Origin: Oehlia diaphana
Lineage: Eukaryota; Glomeromycota; Glomeromycetes; Glomerales; Glomeraceae
Assembly: GCA_003833135.1 (NCBI GenBank)
Contig: QZLH01001188.1
Span: 9,105 to 22,084, forward strand
Length of the DNA: 12,980 nt
Direction: 5' to 3'
Shown: piece after piece, positions 1-9,467 of the stretch
Layout: each line of letters begins with the position of its first letter
How positions within the stretch are numbered: position 1 is the stretch's first letter
Made by a program: the position numbers and the translations under genes
Notes under the pieces: generated by a model
Database searches by the model: none
What the model saw: the letters and a program-made list of their open reading frames with translations, nothing else
Told to the model about the DNA's origin: nothing

Positions 1-4
1 AAAA

Positions 5-65
<61 letters not shown>

Positions 66-637
66 TTTTAGATTGATAATTAAGAGGAAGTCACAAGGTA
101 ATGTCACGATGTGACTCAAATATCAACATTATATAATATTATAATATTGTACAATTATAATATTGTACAAATTATTATTTAAAATATCAAAACTTATAAT
201 ATCAACAATATTTATTAAATTAATAAGTTCAAAATAATATAATAATATATTTGGTGAAATTGGTGAAACCTTTCTTTCAAAACCTTTCAAATTTTAATTA
301 CTAAACCAAAAAAAGTATCTGTCAAAAAAAAAATTCTATTCGATGTGAAATGTGAGACAGCTTTTTTTTTTTTAAATTTTTGCAATTCCGAACTATTTTG
401 AACCTTTTTTTTTTTTTTTAACTTGTTAAAAAAGTTATATATGTTATATATATATATATGATGATAATAATATAATTATTATTACTAATATGTAACATAC
501 AGTATATACATGTATATTATATAAATATGTACACATATATATATAAGTGTATGTATTACTTACGATATTTAGTACATAAAAAAAAAACCGAAAAAAAACT
601 AAAATCATTTTTTTTTGGTAGATTTTAAAAGTAAGTT

Positions 638-700
638 GGACAAAAATATGAGGACAAAAATATGAGGACAAATATGAGGACAAATATGAGGACAAATATA
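638..700. repeat. Minisatellite, unit ggacaaatatga
   Basis: Nearly five head-to-tail copies occur: two of 14 bases (ggacaaaaatatga), two of 12 bases (ggacaaatatga) and a partial. The units differ only in the length of the A-run, which fits replication slippage. Confidence 0.9.
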
Positions 701-739
701 AAAAACCTTAATCTGCAACTCTGCATATAAACTTTAATA

Positions 740-802
740 AACAAGAAAAATTTCTTGTTACGCCCTAAATACATAATTATTTTACAGGTAATATTACCTG
801 TA
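740..802. repeat. Two perfect palindromes 23 bases apart
   Basis: AACAAGAAA / TTTCTTGTT with a two-base centre spans 740-759. The perfect 20-base palindrome tacaggtaatattacctgta spans 783-802. Both could form hairpins or bind dimeric proteins; no function can be assigned from sequence. Confidence 0.85.
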
Positions 803-1516
803 TTTAACCTATTATATAATTTATTTAAAGTTATTTTTTTGAAAGTGACAACAGCATTTTGGAAAACTTTTTTTAGTAATATTTTTTTTTTTATTTTTTT
901 TTTTCTAACGAAATTCTACGAATATATCATTTTTTTTTTTATAACATCAGCATCTTCGGTTAATTTCCTTAATCAATGAAATAAATATAAACATCCTATT
1001 TAAGAGATTCTTTTTATTCCAGATAAAGAACAATTTGCTTTTTTCGAACAATTTTATATACAAAATTTCGCCAATCAAAAATTTCGGCAACTCCGGTATA
1101 TTATTATTATTATTATTATATAAACAACAAACATATATATATTATATATATATATATCACATATACAACATATATATGTACATATTAATATATATTAAGT
1201 TATTTTAAAATTCCGATTTTTTCAATCGAAAAAATTCTCTTATTTTTAAGGTTTTCAATTAATACAATTTTAATCTCTTACAACTATTTTGGTTAATTGG
1301 CGTCATTAAAAAAGTTTTTAAGTGAGGCGCTATAACTGATAATAAAAAAAAAAAAAAAATTCCTCCTAAACAAAAAATCTTTTTTTCTTGTTATTCCTAT
1401 TTTTTTTTTCTTTTTGATAATAAATGAGTATAAAAAAATTCTGATAACCAAACATTACCAAATATAGTAAAATTCAAGAATAAATAATTGAGCAGCTGAA
1501 CAATAAATAAATAACA

Positions 1517-1559
<43 letters not shown>

Positions 1560-1857
1560 TTTTTTTTTTTTTTTTTTTGTGTATTTATTTTTTTTTTTTT
1601 TTTTTTTAAAAATTTTTTTTTTTTTTTTAAAGGAAAAAAAAATTTTTTTTTTTTTTTTGGTTGACTTTTCTTTATAATGACGATGGTTTTTTTTTTAACC
1701 TTAGCAGCAGCTCCTTGCTTTTTTATTTATCATTACCTAGCATACAAATACCAACAAAAAGAGTAAAAAAAAATAATAATCCACCTTCAGCCAAGCAAAT
1801 TTTTTGTTTACTTCTTTTTGACAATGAGAAAAAATTTAGAGAATTTCATACCCCCAT

Positions 1858-1892
<35 letters not shown>

Positions 1893-2157
1893 AAATAAAC
1901 ATTAAATAGATATAGATAGAATAAAATAGAAAAATAGAATGAGAATATAATGGATTTCATATATATATTATTTTTATTTATATATATTATACATATATTA
2001 TATATATATATATATATATTTTTTTATTTTGTTTCGGTTTCGTTCATTTTTTAATTCGTTCATTATTTTTAAAGTTTTATTTAGGAACATTTTTGGAATT
2101 TCTTGTTTATCAAACGCCGACAATTGATTTTGAGAAATTCTTTGGAAAAAAAAAAGG

Positions 2158-2239
2158 TTTTTTTTTTTTATTTTTTTTTTTTTTAAAAAAAAAAAAATAA
2201 AAAAATTATTTTTTTTTTTTTTAATTAAAAAAAAAAAAA

Positions 2240-2282
<43 letters not shown>
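2158..2282. repeat. Alternating poly-T and poly-A blocks (foldback-prone)
   Basis: Runs of T and A of 10-30 bases alternate at least five times, for example T-run, A-run, T-run, A-run, T-run, A-run. The strands are self-complementary over long stretches, so hairpins and assembly or length errors are likely here. Confidence 0.85.
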
Positions 2283-2380
2283 GATGATAAAATTATTTAT
2301 TTATTATTTAATTAAAAATAAAAAAAAAAAATTTTCTATGAATAATATGAATAATTGAACAATGAATGATCTATTTCTAA

Positions 2381-3480
2381 TGAAATCTAGTTTACAAAAA
2401 TAACTTTCTTTTTTTTTTTAACAATGGATGTCCCTGCTTTTTTCATGTCGGTTTCTTTGTAAAAAAAAAAATACGTTTTTGATGTGAATTTTATCGCGAA
2501 TAATAAAACAACCTCCTTAATGACAACCTTAATGACAGCCTTAATAATAACCTCAATAATGACCATAATGACCATAATAAACACAATAATAAACCGCGTT
2601 AAAGAGAATAATTATCCAAAATTGGAACCATTTTTTTTTTTTTGAAAGACGAAACGTTTCCTAAGAGGAATTTGTTATTATTATTATTATTATTTATTAT
2701 TAACATCATCTCATCAACTCTGATTGGAACACGCAACACGCACAGCTGCGTATTTGATTGTAAGGCTGCATTAAACATATTTATTGATCCGAACTTTACA
2801 AATTAAGAAAAAAAAGGTGAGAAAATTTGAAACATTGAACCACCTTTTTCTTTTTTAATGTAAACTTATCCAGGTGACCACCGTATTATTTGTTAACCTT
2901 GCCTAATCAGGTGATGCGTACAATGTTCAGGTGATTTATATGTTTATTCGTTTCCTTTTTAAATCAGATTCCTGAGTCAACCCTGAGTTTTGTGTCACAT
3001 TGTCACATTTTTATATTAATCCTATTTTTTTTTTTTTTCGCGGGTAATTTTACACTTATCATTTATTTAAACACATATAACACAAGGAGGAAATTCTATT
3101 TATTTAAAATTGTTCAAGTATCAACATAAAATCGGTGTTCACCGTTCAACCGCGTAATTTTCTTCTTTTGTGTAAATTTTATTTATTTTCGCGAATTTAG
3201 CTTCATTGATTACAATATAGTATTATTTTTTTTTTGTTCGTTATTTCTTTACGCGACTTGCAATTTGTTTACAAATAAACTTTCGTGTCGTTTGGCTGAA
3301 AAGCCTGAAACAAAAGAAAAAAGAATAATAAAAGTAGATCCTAATTATTTGGGGCGACTACATTTATTTTAAGTTTAAGCCGTGATCCGTTTATTTTTTT
3401 TTGTTATTACCCTTTTTATCCTTTTTATCCTTTTTACCCTTCTTTCCTTCCTTCTCCCCCTTCCCCTCCCCACCCCTCAA
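2381..3480. other. Intergenic region of slightly higher complexity, no gene found
   Basis: Composition is more mixed than upstream, mainly at 2700-3350, but every frame is closed quickly. A degenerate tandem motif (ccttaatgac / aatgaccat variants) runs from about 2513 to 2590. CAGGTGA occurs at 2871, 2908 and 2928. A GGCT-GAAA-AGCC hairpin lies at 3290-3311. Pyrimidine-rich cctttttat repeats are at about 3410-3445. A regulatory role is possible but unproven. Confidence 0.5.
3290..3311. other. Small GNRA-type hairpin
   Basis: GTTT-GGCT-GAAA-AGCC-TG-AAAC folds as two 4-bp helices with a two-base bulge and a GAAA tetraloop on the plus strand. It stands out in an AT-rich surround, but it is short and no T-run follows, so neither a terminator nor an RNA gene can be claimed. 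Confidence 0.4.
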
Positions 3481-4640
3481 TTTGTTAATATATATGGTAA
3501 TTATTATTATTAATTATTACTTATAAACCTTTTATTATTATTTTTTATTTGGGGTTCGCTTGTTTATTATTATTTATTTGATACTCAATTTACTCAATTT
3601 AATAAATATTATTTGGAAATTCCGGACCTTTTTGGGGGTGCATATTGAATGGATGAATGTTGTTCGATAATGTAATGTATGTACTGTATGTACTGTATGT
3701 ACTGTATATGTATGTATGTCACTTAGATAACCTTGTTACCTGATTCGAAAATTAAAAATGTAAGGTAATAATTTGTTTGAATAAATATAATTCGGAATTT
3801 TGAATGCAAATTTTGATAAAAATGATCACATAGTATGATCACGAGGTCAAAAAGGTCATTTATTTGAACAAACACAAAAGGTTTATCATTAGATTAAATA
3901 AAGTAAAAAAAAGATCATACGTTTAATTGAGTTTTGTCATCTTTATTACCTTGTAATTTATTAATCACCTTATTATTATTAGTTAAAAATCATCTAACGG
4001 TTATTTTTATTACAAATACTTTTTCACTTTTGAAACTGGGAACCAAGTTCGGAACATCGATCGAATAGTCTAGAAAAGATAAATATTATATTGTTACTAT
4101 TATTACTATTACTATTATTATTATTATTATTATTATTCCTGTTTTAATATTAAATACAGGTAAATGTAATGTTATGTATGTAATCATATCTTATATATAT
4201 CAAGTACTAAATATGTATTATACGTATTCTTCTAATTTCTTTTTTTGTAAATTTTATTATTTGCATCAAAAAAAAAAAAGCTCACGGGGTAATTTTGTAC
4301 AATATGTCACCAAGTGAAACCACTCACCAAATATGTTCCTTCTCATTAAATTATTCCAAAAAGGATCTCCGATTTGATTATAAGTTTACTTCAATTACCG
4401 TAATAATTCCGTAATTTTGTCATTTTTTTGTAATTTGATAAGATTGTAAACTATTTTGTAATCATGTCAAAACAATTTATTTTAATAAAAACTGTGAATT
4501 GTGGATCTTTTCTCGGTTGTTATTCTTTGGGTACATGTCACAAAAAAAAATAAAAATAAAAATAAAAATAAAAATAAAAAAAAAAAAAGAGGAAAAACAA
4601 TAAACAATTAAAAAAAAACTCCCCAAATTTTTTGTATTAT
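3481..4640. other. Intergenic region with microsatellites, no gene found
   Basis: It contains three copies of the 9-mer gtatgtact at 3677-3703 grading into (tgta)n, a (tta)n/(act) array at about 4093-4137, an imperfect palindrome around taatatta at 4138-4160, and (aaaat)n at about 4542-4588. No coding frame or RNA gene is visible. Confidence 0.7.
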
Positions 4641-4729
4641 CATAAAAAATAAAAATGTTTGTTACAAGTTTGAATTGTATACCTAGTCGGTCATATCCCC
4701 CAGTCGGTCTTTCTTATTTCCCCACTGAA

Positions 4730-4765
<36 letters not shown>

Positions 4766-6175
4766 TTTCTGAAACAAAAAAAGAAAATCCTATTAAAGTT
4801 ATCCATAAACTTTTTTAAGGTTTTTTTTATATATATTTTATTTGCCCCAAAAAAAGCTTAGAATATGTCACAAGCAGATCAAAAAGCTTCAACATATTTC
4901 ATCCGAAACATAACATAAACATACAATACATACATACATTACATACATCATATACATACATCATCATCTTTTTTATCAGATTTAACCGTCCAATCTATTA
5001 AGGGAAATCGGAAACTTTAAAAAAAAAACAATTTTTTAATATTTTTTTTTTTTTTTTTTGAGTGACCCAACATCATTTTTTAACTCGGGTACACTTATTT
5101 TTTACTTTTTTATTCGTTTGGGCGCGGTAAAATTTTTTTACTCTTTTTGTGGGGTATTATTTTTTTTTTTTTTTTTGTAGTACATGTAGTACTCATTTTA
5201 TTGAAAAATAAAAAGTTTATTTATTTATTTATTTAATTTTTTTTTTTTTTATTATCTATACATGGTTTTATAAAAGAGAATGAATGATTCTTTTTTTTTC
5301 TTTTTTTTTCTTTATATATAATAAAGTTTCTAATTTACGTTATTTGGGTAATTTGAGTTCAATGTATGTAATGTAATAATGTATGTTAATGCTATGCAGT
5401 ATGCACAAAGCGGTAATTACAAATTATTTAATTACATCACGAGACTTTGTGTTGCCGTGTTTGCCGTACGCGTTGCATAAATTAAAAAAAGGTTTTTTTC
5501 TTTCTTTTTTCTTTTTTCCATCCCTCTTACCTTTTCTTTTATTATTGTGATTCATTACTATTATTATTAATAATAATATTATTATTATTTTAAATCATTC
5601 GACAAATCAATCAACCAATTAGACCTTCTATTTGATAAATGAAATGATTTTGATTTTCTTTTTTTTTAGTGGTTAAAAAACTATGATTAAACTCAAAAAA
5701 GAAAATCTAATGAACAAAAAATCTAAAAAAAAAGAAAAAACCATTTTGTCATAAATCTTCCGTTATTACCATTAAATTTTTTTTTTTATTTTTTTCGCGC
5801 CCGAAAAAAAATTAAATATACAATAATAATCATTCGTTGTTGATCCTTTAGAGAGTGAGATAAAAAAAAAAAAGTGAGGGTTTAAGAGCCAATTTGGCGT
5901 AACTTAAATCTTAAAAATCTTGGCGAAAAAAAATAATACAATTTTTTTTTTTTTTTACTTAGTAATATTAGTAATAAAATAAAATAAAAAACCTAGATTT
6001 TGATATGTGGCGCAATTTATCTTTTTTATTTCATTGGTTTTTAAAGTTATATAATTATTTGTAAGGAAAGTTTATTATTGTAATAAAAAAAAAAAATTTA
6101 TGTATTATTGTAAAAAAAATGGTTCCTTTTTTTTTTGAAGTTTTACTTACTCTCGGTATCCGGTAGTTCGTTTTT

Positions 6176-6210
<35 letters not shown>

Positions 6211-6469
6211 TTGTGATCATTTTGTGATTTGTGATTTGTGATTTGTTGATTTTTGTTAAACCATTCTATCATTCCATTTCATTCTATTAACTATAAATAT
6301 TATTATATTATAAATTTATTATAAAGATCATATTTTTATTTTATTTTATTTTATTATATTATATTATTATATTTTATTCAAGTTATTCAGTTATTATATT
6401 ATATTATTCAGTTATATTATAATATTATCAAGTTTATAATATTATTATTATATTACATTATTATTACAT

Positions 6470-6501
<32 letters not shown>

Positions 6502-6560
6502 ATTACATACATACATGCAGAGAAATATATAATATATATATATGTGTATGTGTATGTGTT
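4641..6560. other. Intergenic region dominated by T-runs and (TTTA)n, no gene found
   Basis: An A-run fills about 4731-4763, an (attt)n array lies near 5217-5235, a T-run of 32 bases at 6177-6208, gtgattt repeats at about 6211-6252 and (at)n near 6472-6496. The open frames are low-complexity translations and no domain-like sequence appears. Confidence 0.75.
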
Positions 6561-6687
6561 TATGTAACATATAATCTTGTATAATTTCCTTTTATATATT
6601 TCTTTTTAATATTTTTTTTTTCTTCCTTCTTTTTTCTTCCTTTTTTTTTACAGTAAATATTTTTCCTCTTTTTTTTTTTTATAGTAA

Positions 6688-6800
6688 AATAATTTTTCCA
6701 CAATTTAAAAATTAATTTTCCACAGTAAAAAATAATTTCCACAATTCACAAATAAAATAATTTCCACAAAGTGAATAGTTTCTACAAGTAAATAATTTAC
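6688..6800. repeat. Degenerate tandem repeat, unit about 20 bases (aataatttccacaa...)
   Basis: Five to six diverged copies of aataattt(tt)ccaca followed by a(g)t(a)aa occur between about 6688 and 6800, for example at 6689, 6712, 6733, 6756 and 6774. Copies differ by substitutions and small indels, so the array is old. Confidence 0.65.
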
Positions 6801-6834
6801 AGTAAAAATTAATAAAGATATCTTTTTTTTTTTT

Positions 6835-7004
6835 TATTTATTTATTTATTTATTTATTTTTGTGTTAATAAATAATAAATCATTTCATCATTTCATCATC
6901 AATCATCATCAAATCATCAAAAAATAAAAATGTAATAATAATAAATAGTAATAATAATATATTTGTAAAATAAAAAAAAAATGAGATTTTTTTTTTTTTT
7001 TCGC

Positions 7005-7050
<46 letters not shown>

Positions 7051-7078
7051 TTTTAAAAAAAAAAAAAAAAAAAAAATA
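6835..7078. repeat. (ATTT)n array followed by long T- and A-runs
   Basis: An (attt)n array lies at about 6835-6860. T-runs and A-runs separated by only a few other bases fill 6986-7076, including an A-run of about 36 bases from 7011. Long complementary runs on one strand make this stretch foldback-prone. Confidence 0.85.
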
Positions 7079-7080
7079 TT

Positions 7081-8044
7081 ATTTTTCCACAAAAAAAAAT
7101 CCAAAATACCAAATTCCCTCACGTTTTAGTTAAACAGGAAATGATAACAGATTATCTACCATAGTTGGCTGAATATGGCTTGTTAAAAATTTGTTTATTC
7201 TCGATTCAATTTTTCTTTCCTGTTCTTAAACTTGTTAATTTTCTCCCACGCAATTAATTACACCCATTCTTATCTTTAAAAAGATTACCCTAAAGTTATG
7301 TACTCCCCTGCTGTGCTGAATTGTAATCTACAATTATGTATGATGAACGTATTTTAAAAAAAAAAATTATTTAAATGTCAAATCAGAGATACAGCTCCTT
7401 AACTGTATTAATGATTGTCAATCTACATCAAAAGAGAGATAACTACAAATCTTGAAACAAGGAGTTGATATGATAACTTTATTTGATTATCTTTTTTTAC
7501 ACTAATACTATTTTTTGTATACTCGCATCTTTTGACAGGTAAGTAAAATAAGACAATAAGACATGGATAAAAATTTTTGCCAATAATAATAATATTAATA
7601 ATAAAGAAACAGCCCGCCAACTCCCTACACGTGATCTCATTCAAAGCCTCAATTGCTAATTATCTGGATGATGAGTATTGATTTAGATTTGATTTGATTT
7701 TGATTAGATGTGATTTTTTTGGTTTTTCTTATCATTATTTTTTTTATTCAGTACGTACTCTATTACACGTATCACACGTATTCTCTCTGCTACACATCGC
7801 ACGTATTCTCCTTACTATCTATCACACGTCGTCTCTCTATCATTGAGAAGCAGAAATGATGTTAAATTAATAATGATCAATTAAAGTAAAATAAAATAAA
7901 ATAAAATAAAATACATTATTTGATTTATAAAATTCAAGTTAAAGTGATTCATCATATTCGTCATTAAATCAGAATGATTTGTGAGTCCCAAATCTTCATT
8001 CCTTAAGAAGAGAGTGAATAATATATATAATATGTCAAAATCTT
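7081..8044. other. Intergenic region between the desert and the SR-alpha relic, no gene supported
   Basis: Complexity rises here but no frame shows recognisable protein. A 73-codon minus-strand frame at 7423-7644 has no domain-like sequence and I do not support it. It also holds the repeat at 7761-7841 and an (aaaat)n array at 7886-7912. The 3' end of the SR-alpha relic fades out near 8045. Confidence 0.6.
7761..7841. repeat. Degenerate minisatellite, unit built on tatcacacgtattctctct
   Basis: About two and a half imperfect copies of a unit of roughly 30 bases, each with a cacgt core followed by ctc/tct pyrimidines. It is more GC-rich than the surroundings. Confidence 0.65.
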
Positions 8045-8591
8045 TCATATTCTTAAATCTGTATACGTTTGTCCGGTTCCAACAAATATTCCCGCCATCA
8101 GCTGTATCAAAATCATCCCATCTATATGTCTTAGATTTCGTAATTTAAAGCATTATTAAATTTTGTTAGTCAATCAACTCCGGCTATGCTTCACCGACAA
8201 ATGCCATTTTGTCGGGATTATTCACTAATAGTATAATTTACAATTAAAGATCAATAAAATATTACGATCGATATCGTACCTTCGCTAACGCTCGCATTAA
8301 CAATTCGCTATCCTGCACATGTCCCGCCGTATCGATCAATACGATATCGAATTTATTTATTATGTAAGAATATATATTTGTCAGCAACAATGTCTACACC
8401 GTAGAGTCAATTTTGTTGTTATCCCAGCAGCATCTTTTTCATACACTAACGTTTCATATAATTGCACATTTGAATTTTGACCTAAAGCAACATGTACTCT
8501 TAATTGTTCTACGGCACCTGATCTAAAAGTATCAAATCGACCTTTATCCATTTTGTAATAACCAAAAACAAGTCTTCGATAAATTTGTGGA
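8045..8591 (-). pseudogene. SRPR: SR-alpha G domain remnants (second P-loop half to closing loop)
   Basis: Starting at 8591 the minus strand reads STNLSKTCFWLLQNG, then TAA. After a frame change DTFRSGAVEQLRVHV appears (from about 8534), then NVQLYE and KDAAGI (near 8440-8420), all diagnostic of the SRP-family insertion-box region. After another shift NKFDIVLIDTAGHVQDSELL, then MRALAK (8358-8280), carries the G3 motif DTAG; the family usually has R where H stands. A probable short intron begins GTACGA at 8279. NNPDKMAFVGEA (about 8222-8188) follows, then TAG. The G4 region TKFD survives only as FDTADGG (about 8111-8091), with the downstream helix deleted. The closing loop FVGTGQTYTDLR is near 8090-8052. 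The DxxG and GTGQ signatures separate it from unrelated GTPases, and DTFRSGAVEQL with VGTGQTYTDLR points to the receptor rather than SRP54. Confidence 0.93.
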
Positions 8592-8708
8592 CTAATAAAA
8601 GAGAAGGCATGCATAATTAATAATAAATCAAGCATGTATTTTTTTTTTTTTTTTGAAAAAAATAAATAAATAAATAAAAATTAAGAAATTAAAAAAATTA
8701 TGACCCAC
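8592..8708 (-). other. Intron located exactly at the intein C-terminal splice junction
   Basis: The HN codons end at 8709. The next bases are GTGGGT (8708-8703), then AT-rich sequence with a T/A tract, ending TTTTATTAG at 8592. The following codons read S-T-N-L-S-K-T-C-F-W-L-L-Q-N-G, the SR-alpha sequence just after the P-loop lysine. Removing 117 bases therefore joins S-H-N to S-T-N in frame (phase 0). GTGGGT is not the strongest donor, but an in-frame junction placing Ser+1 after the intein asparagine is hard to obtain by chance. Confidence 0.78.
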
Positions 8709-9467
8709 ATTATGACTCCCTGTCAAAACTGCTAGTAAATATGCTGCATCTTCCGAGATGAGTCTTCTAATTTTTAAAGTAGCTTTCATAAACTTCTTGT
8801 TCTTGTCAACCTTGAATCCATAATATGACCCAAAGCCAACTTTTTCTAACATGCCATATCACGATCATCGTAGATGAGGACGTTATATTATTTGAACACT
8901 CTTCATGTTTTTATAGTATAAAAACCCTGATATATTCGCTAGATTACAGATTTCGCTAACATCGTACTAGTAAACATATAATTTCTGTTCTCTTACAGTA
9001 AATGATCACTAATTTTTAAAATTCCAGCAAGAAGCGAACTATTCAAGTTAAAAAAAAAAAGTAATTAACACAATTAATTTTTTCTTCTGAACGAAATTAT
9101 TCAATTTAACATCTAAAAGAAATATTATTACATAAAATAAAATTCGTCAAACCTGATCGAGTTCGTCATTCATAATAACTGGGCGGCACTTTTTTTTCGT
9201 GTTCAAAATATCAACGTACATAGAAACCGTTTTCAATATCATTATCGCTCACAAATGAAATTTCCATCCTGAATCAACCAATATAGTATCACGTAATTCT
9301 TTCATTGACAATAAATAGTGGGTGATTTAACAAGCCATGAAACAGCAGAAATTTGAGAATTTACTCCATGAATTTTGCTTAAAATAACGCGAAATCTTCC
9401 TTGTACCGATTTAAATAAGACAACATCGTACCATCATACATTAAACTTTGGTCCCTTTTGCAAAACA
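8709..9467 (-). mobile_element. Degenerate intein in the SR-alpha P-loop, with a homing-endonuclease remnant
   Basis: Inteins are in-frame protein-splicing elements. Block A is visible directly after the P-loop lysine: CFAKGTKV (9467-9444), then after a one-base loss MYDGT (9441-9427), matching the intein start 'C(L/F)AxGTxVLMYDGT' with catalytic Cys1. A frame with GRFRVILSKIHGVNSQI and, after a shift, VNERIT lies where the block B region belongs. It lacks the usual block B histidine. YFEHEKKVP follows near 9200. LLAGILKISDHLL (9034-8996), NRNYMFTSTMLAKSVI, GFYTIKT and YNVLIYDD resemble the second half of a LAGLIDADG endonuclease. Block F is clear: VGFGSYYGFKVDKNKKF (8840-8790). It ends LLAVLTGSHN with the HN of block G at 8714-8709, and Ser+1 comes from the next exon. 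Length is about 253 codons including broken frames, shorter than a full endonuclease intein (usually 350 or more). Stops and shifts make it inactive. Confidence 0.88.

Larger units (their letters stand above)
1..2380. other. Gene desert: homopolymers and AT microsatellites
   Basis: No gene is supportable. An uninterrupted A-run fills 10-63. A near-perfect direct repeat of ataatattgtacaa lies around 139-171. T-runs dominate 1521-1658, another A-run fills 1859-1889, and (AT)n occurs at 1129-1160 and 2000-2020. Open frames here are poly-Lys/Phe products of these runs. Confidence 0.8.

Noticed and set aside
444..695. 83-codon minus-strand frame starting MSSYLSSYLSSYF
   Set aside because: The SSYL repeats are the translation of the minisatellite at 638-700 and the rest is (AT)n; no protein character.
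788..796. TAATATTAC, the nonanucleotide of rolling-circle (CRESS) virus origins
   Set aside because: Here it is the centre of a perfect palindrome and not the loop of a stem-loop, and no Rep-like sequence is near; short AT motifs are expected in this composition.
1661..1909. 82-codon plus-strand frame ending in poly-lysine
   Set aside because: It is kept open by T- and A-runs and has no domain-like sequence.
3843..3859. Direct repeat AGGTCA spaced by four bases, like a nuclear-receptor element
   Set aside because: Only two half-sites in AT-rich DNA, and the likely host group lacks such receptors.
4655..4861. 68-codon plus-strand frame with a lysine run
   Set aside because: The middle is an A-run of about 33 bases; the flanks are too short to support a gene.
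7160..7176. Shared 13-mer agttggctgaata with the SR-alpha N-domain exon near 9607
   Set aside because: Neighbouring bases do not align and no SR-alpha frame is visible there; matches of this length are common by chance in biased sequence.
7536..7544. Perfect 5' splice-site consensus CAG/GTAAGT on the plus strand
   Set aside because: No open exon leads into it and no coding signal follows; a 9-base match is expected by chance at this scale.
7423..7644. 73-codon minus-strand frame with a hydrophobic start
   Set aside because: No family resemblance, no neighbour support, and such lengths arise by chance in this composition.
8381..8635. Independent small gene containing DTFRSGAVEQL
   Set aside because: It is one G-domain fragment of the SR-alpha relic; its first codons are intron sequence and a shifted frame of STNLSK.
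8628..8852. Independent small gene beginning MLEKVGFGSYYGF
   Set aside because: It is the block F end of the intein plus intron sequence. The ATG is internal and the last codons run into the 8592-8708 intron.
9304..9427. WD-repeat-like or BAH-like reading of GRFRVILSKIHGVNSQISAVSW
   Set aside because: First considered as a foreign gene nested in an intron. Its place between block A and the VNERIT segment fits the intein N-terminal region better.
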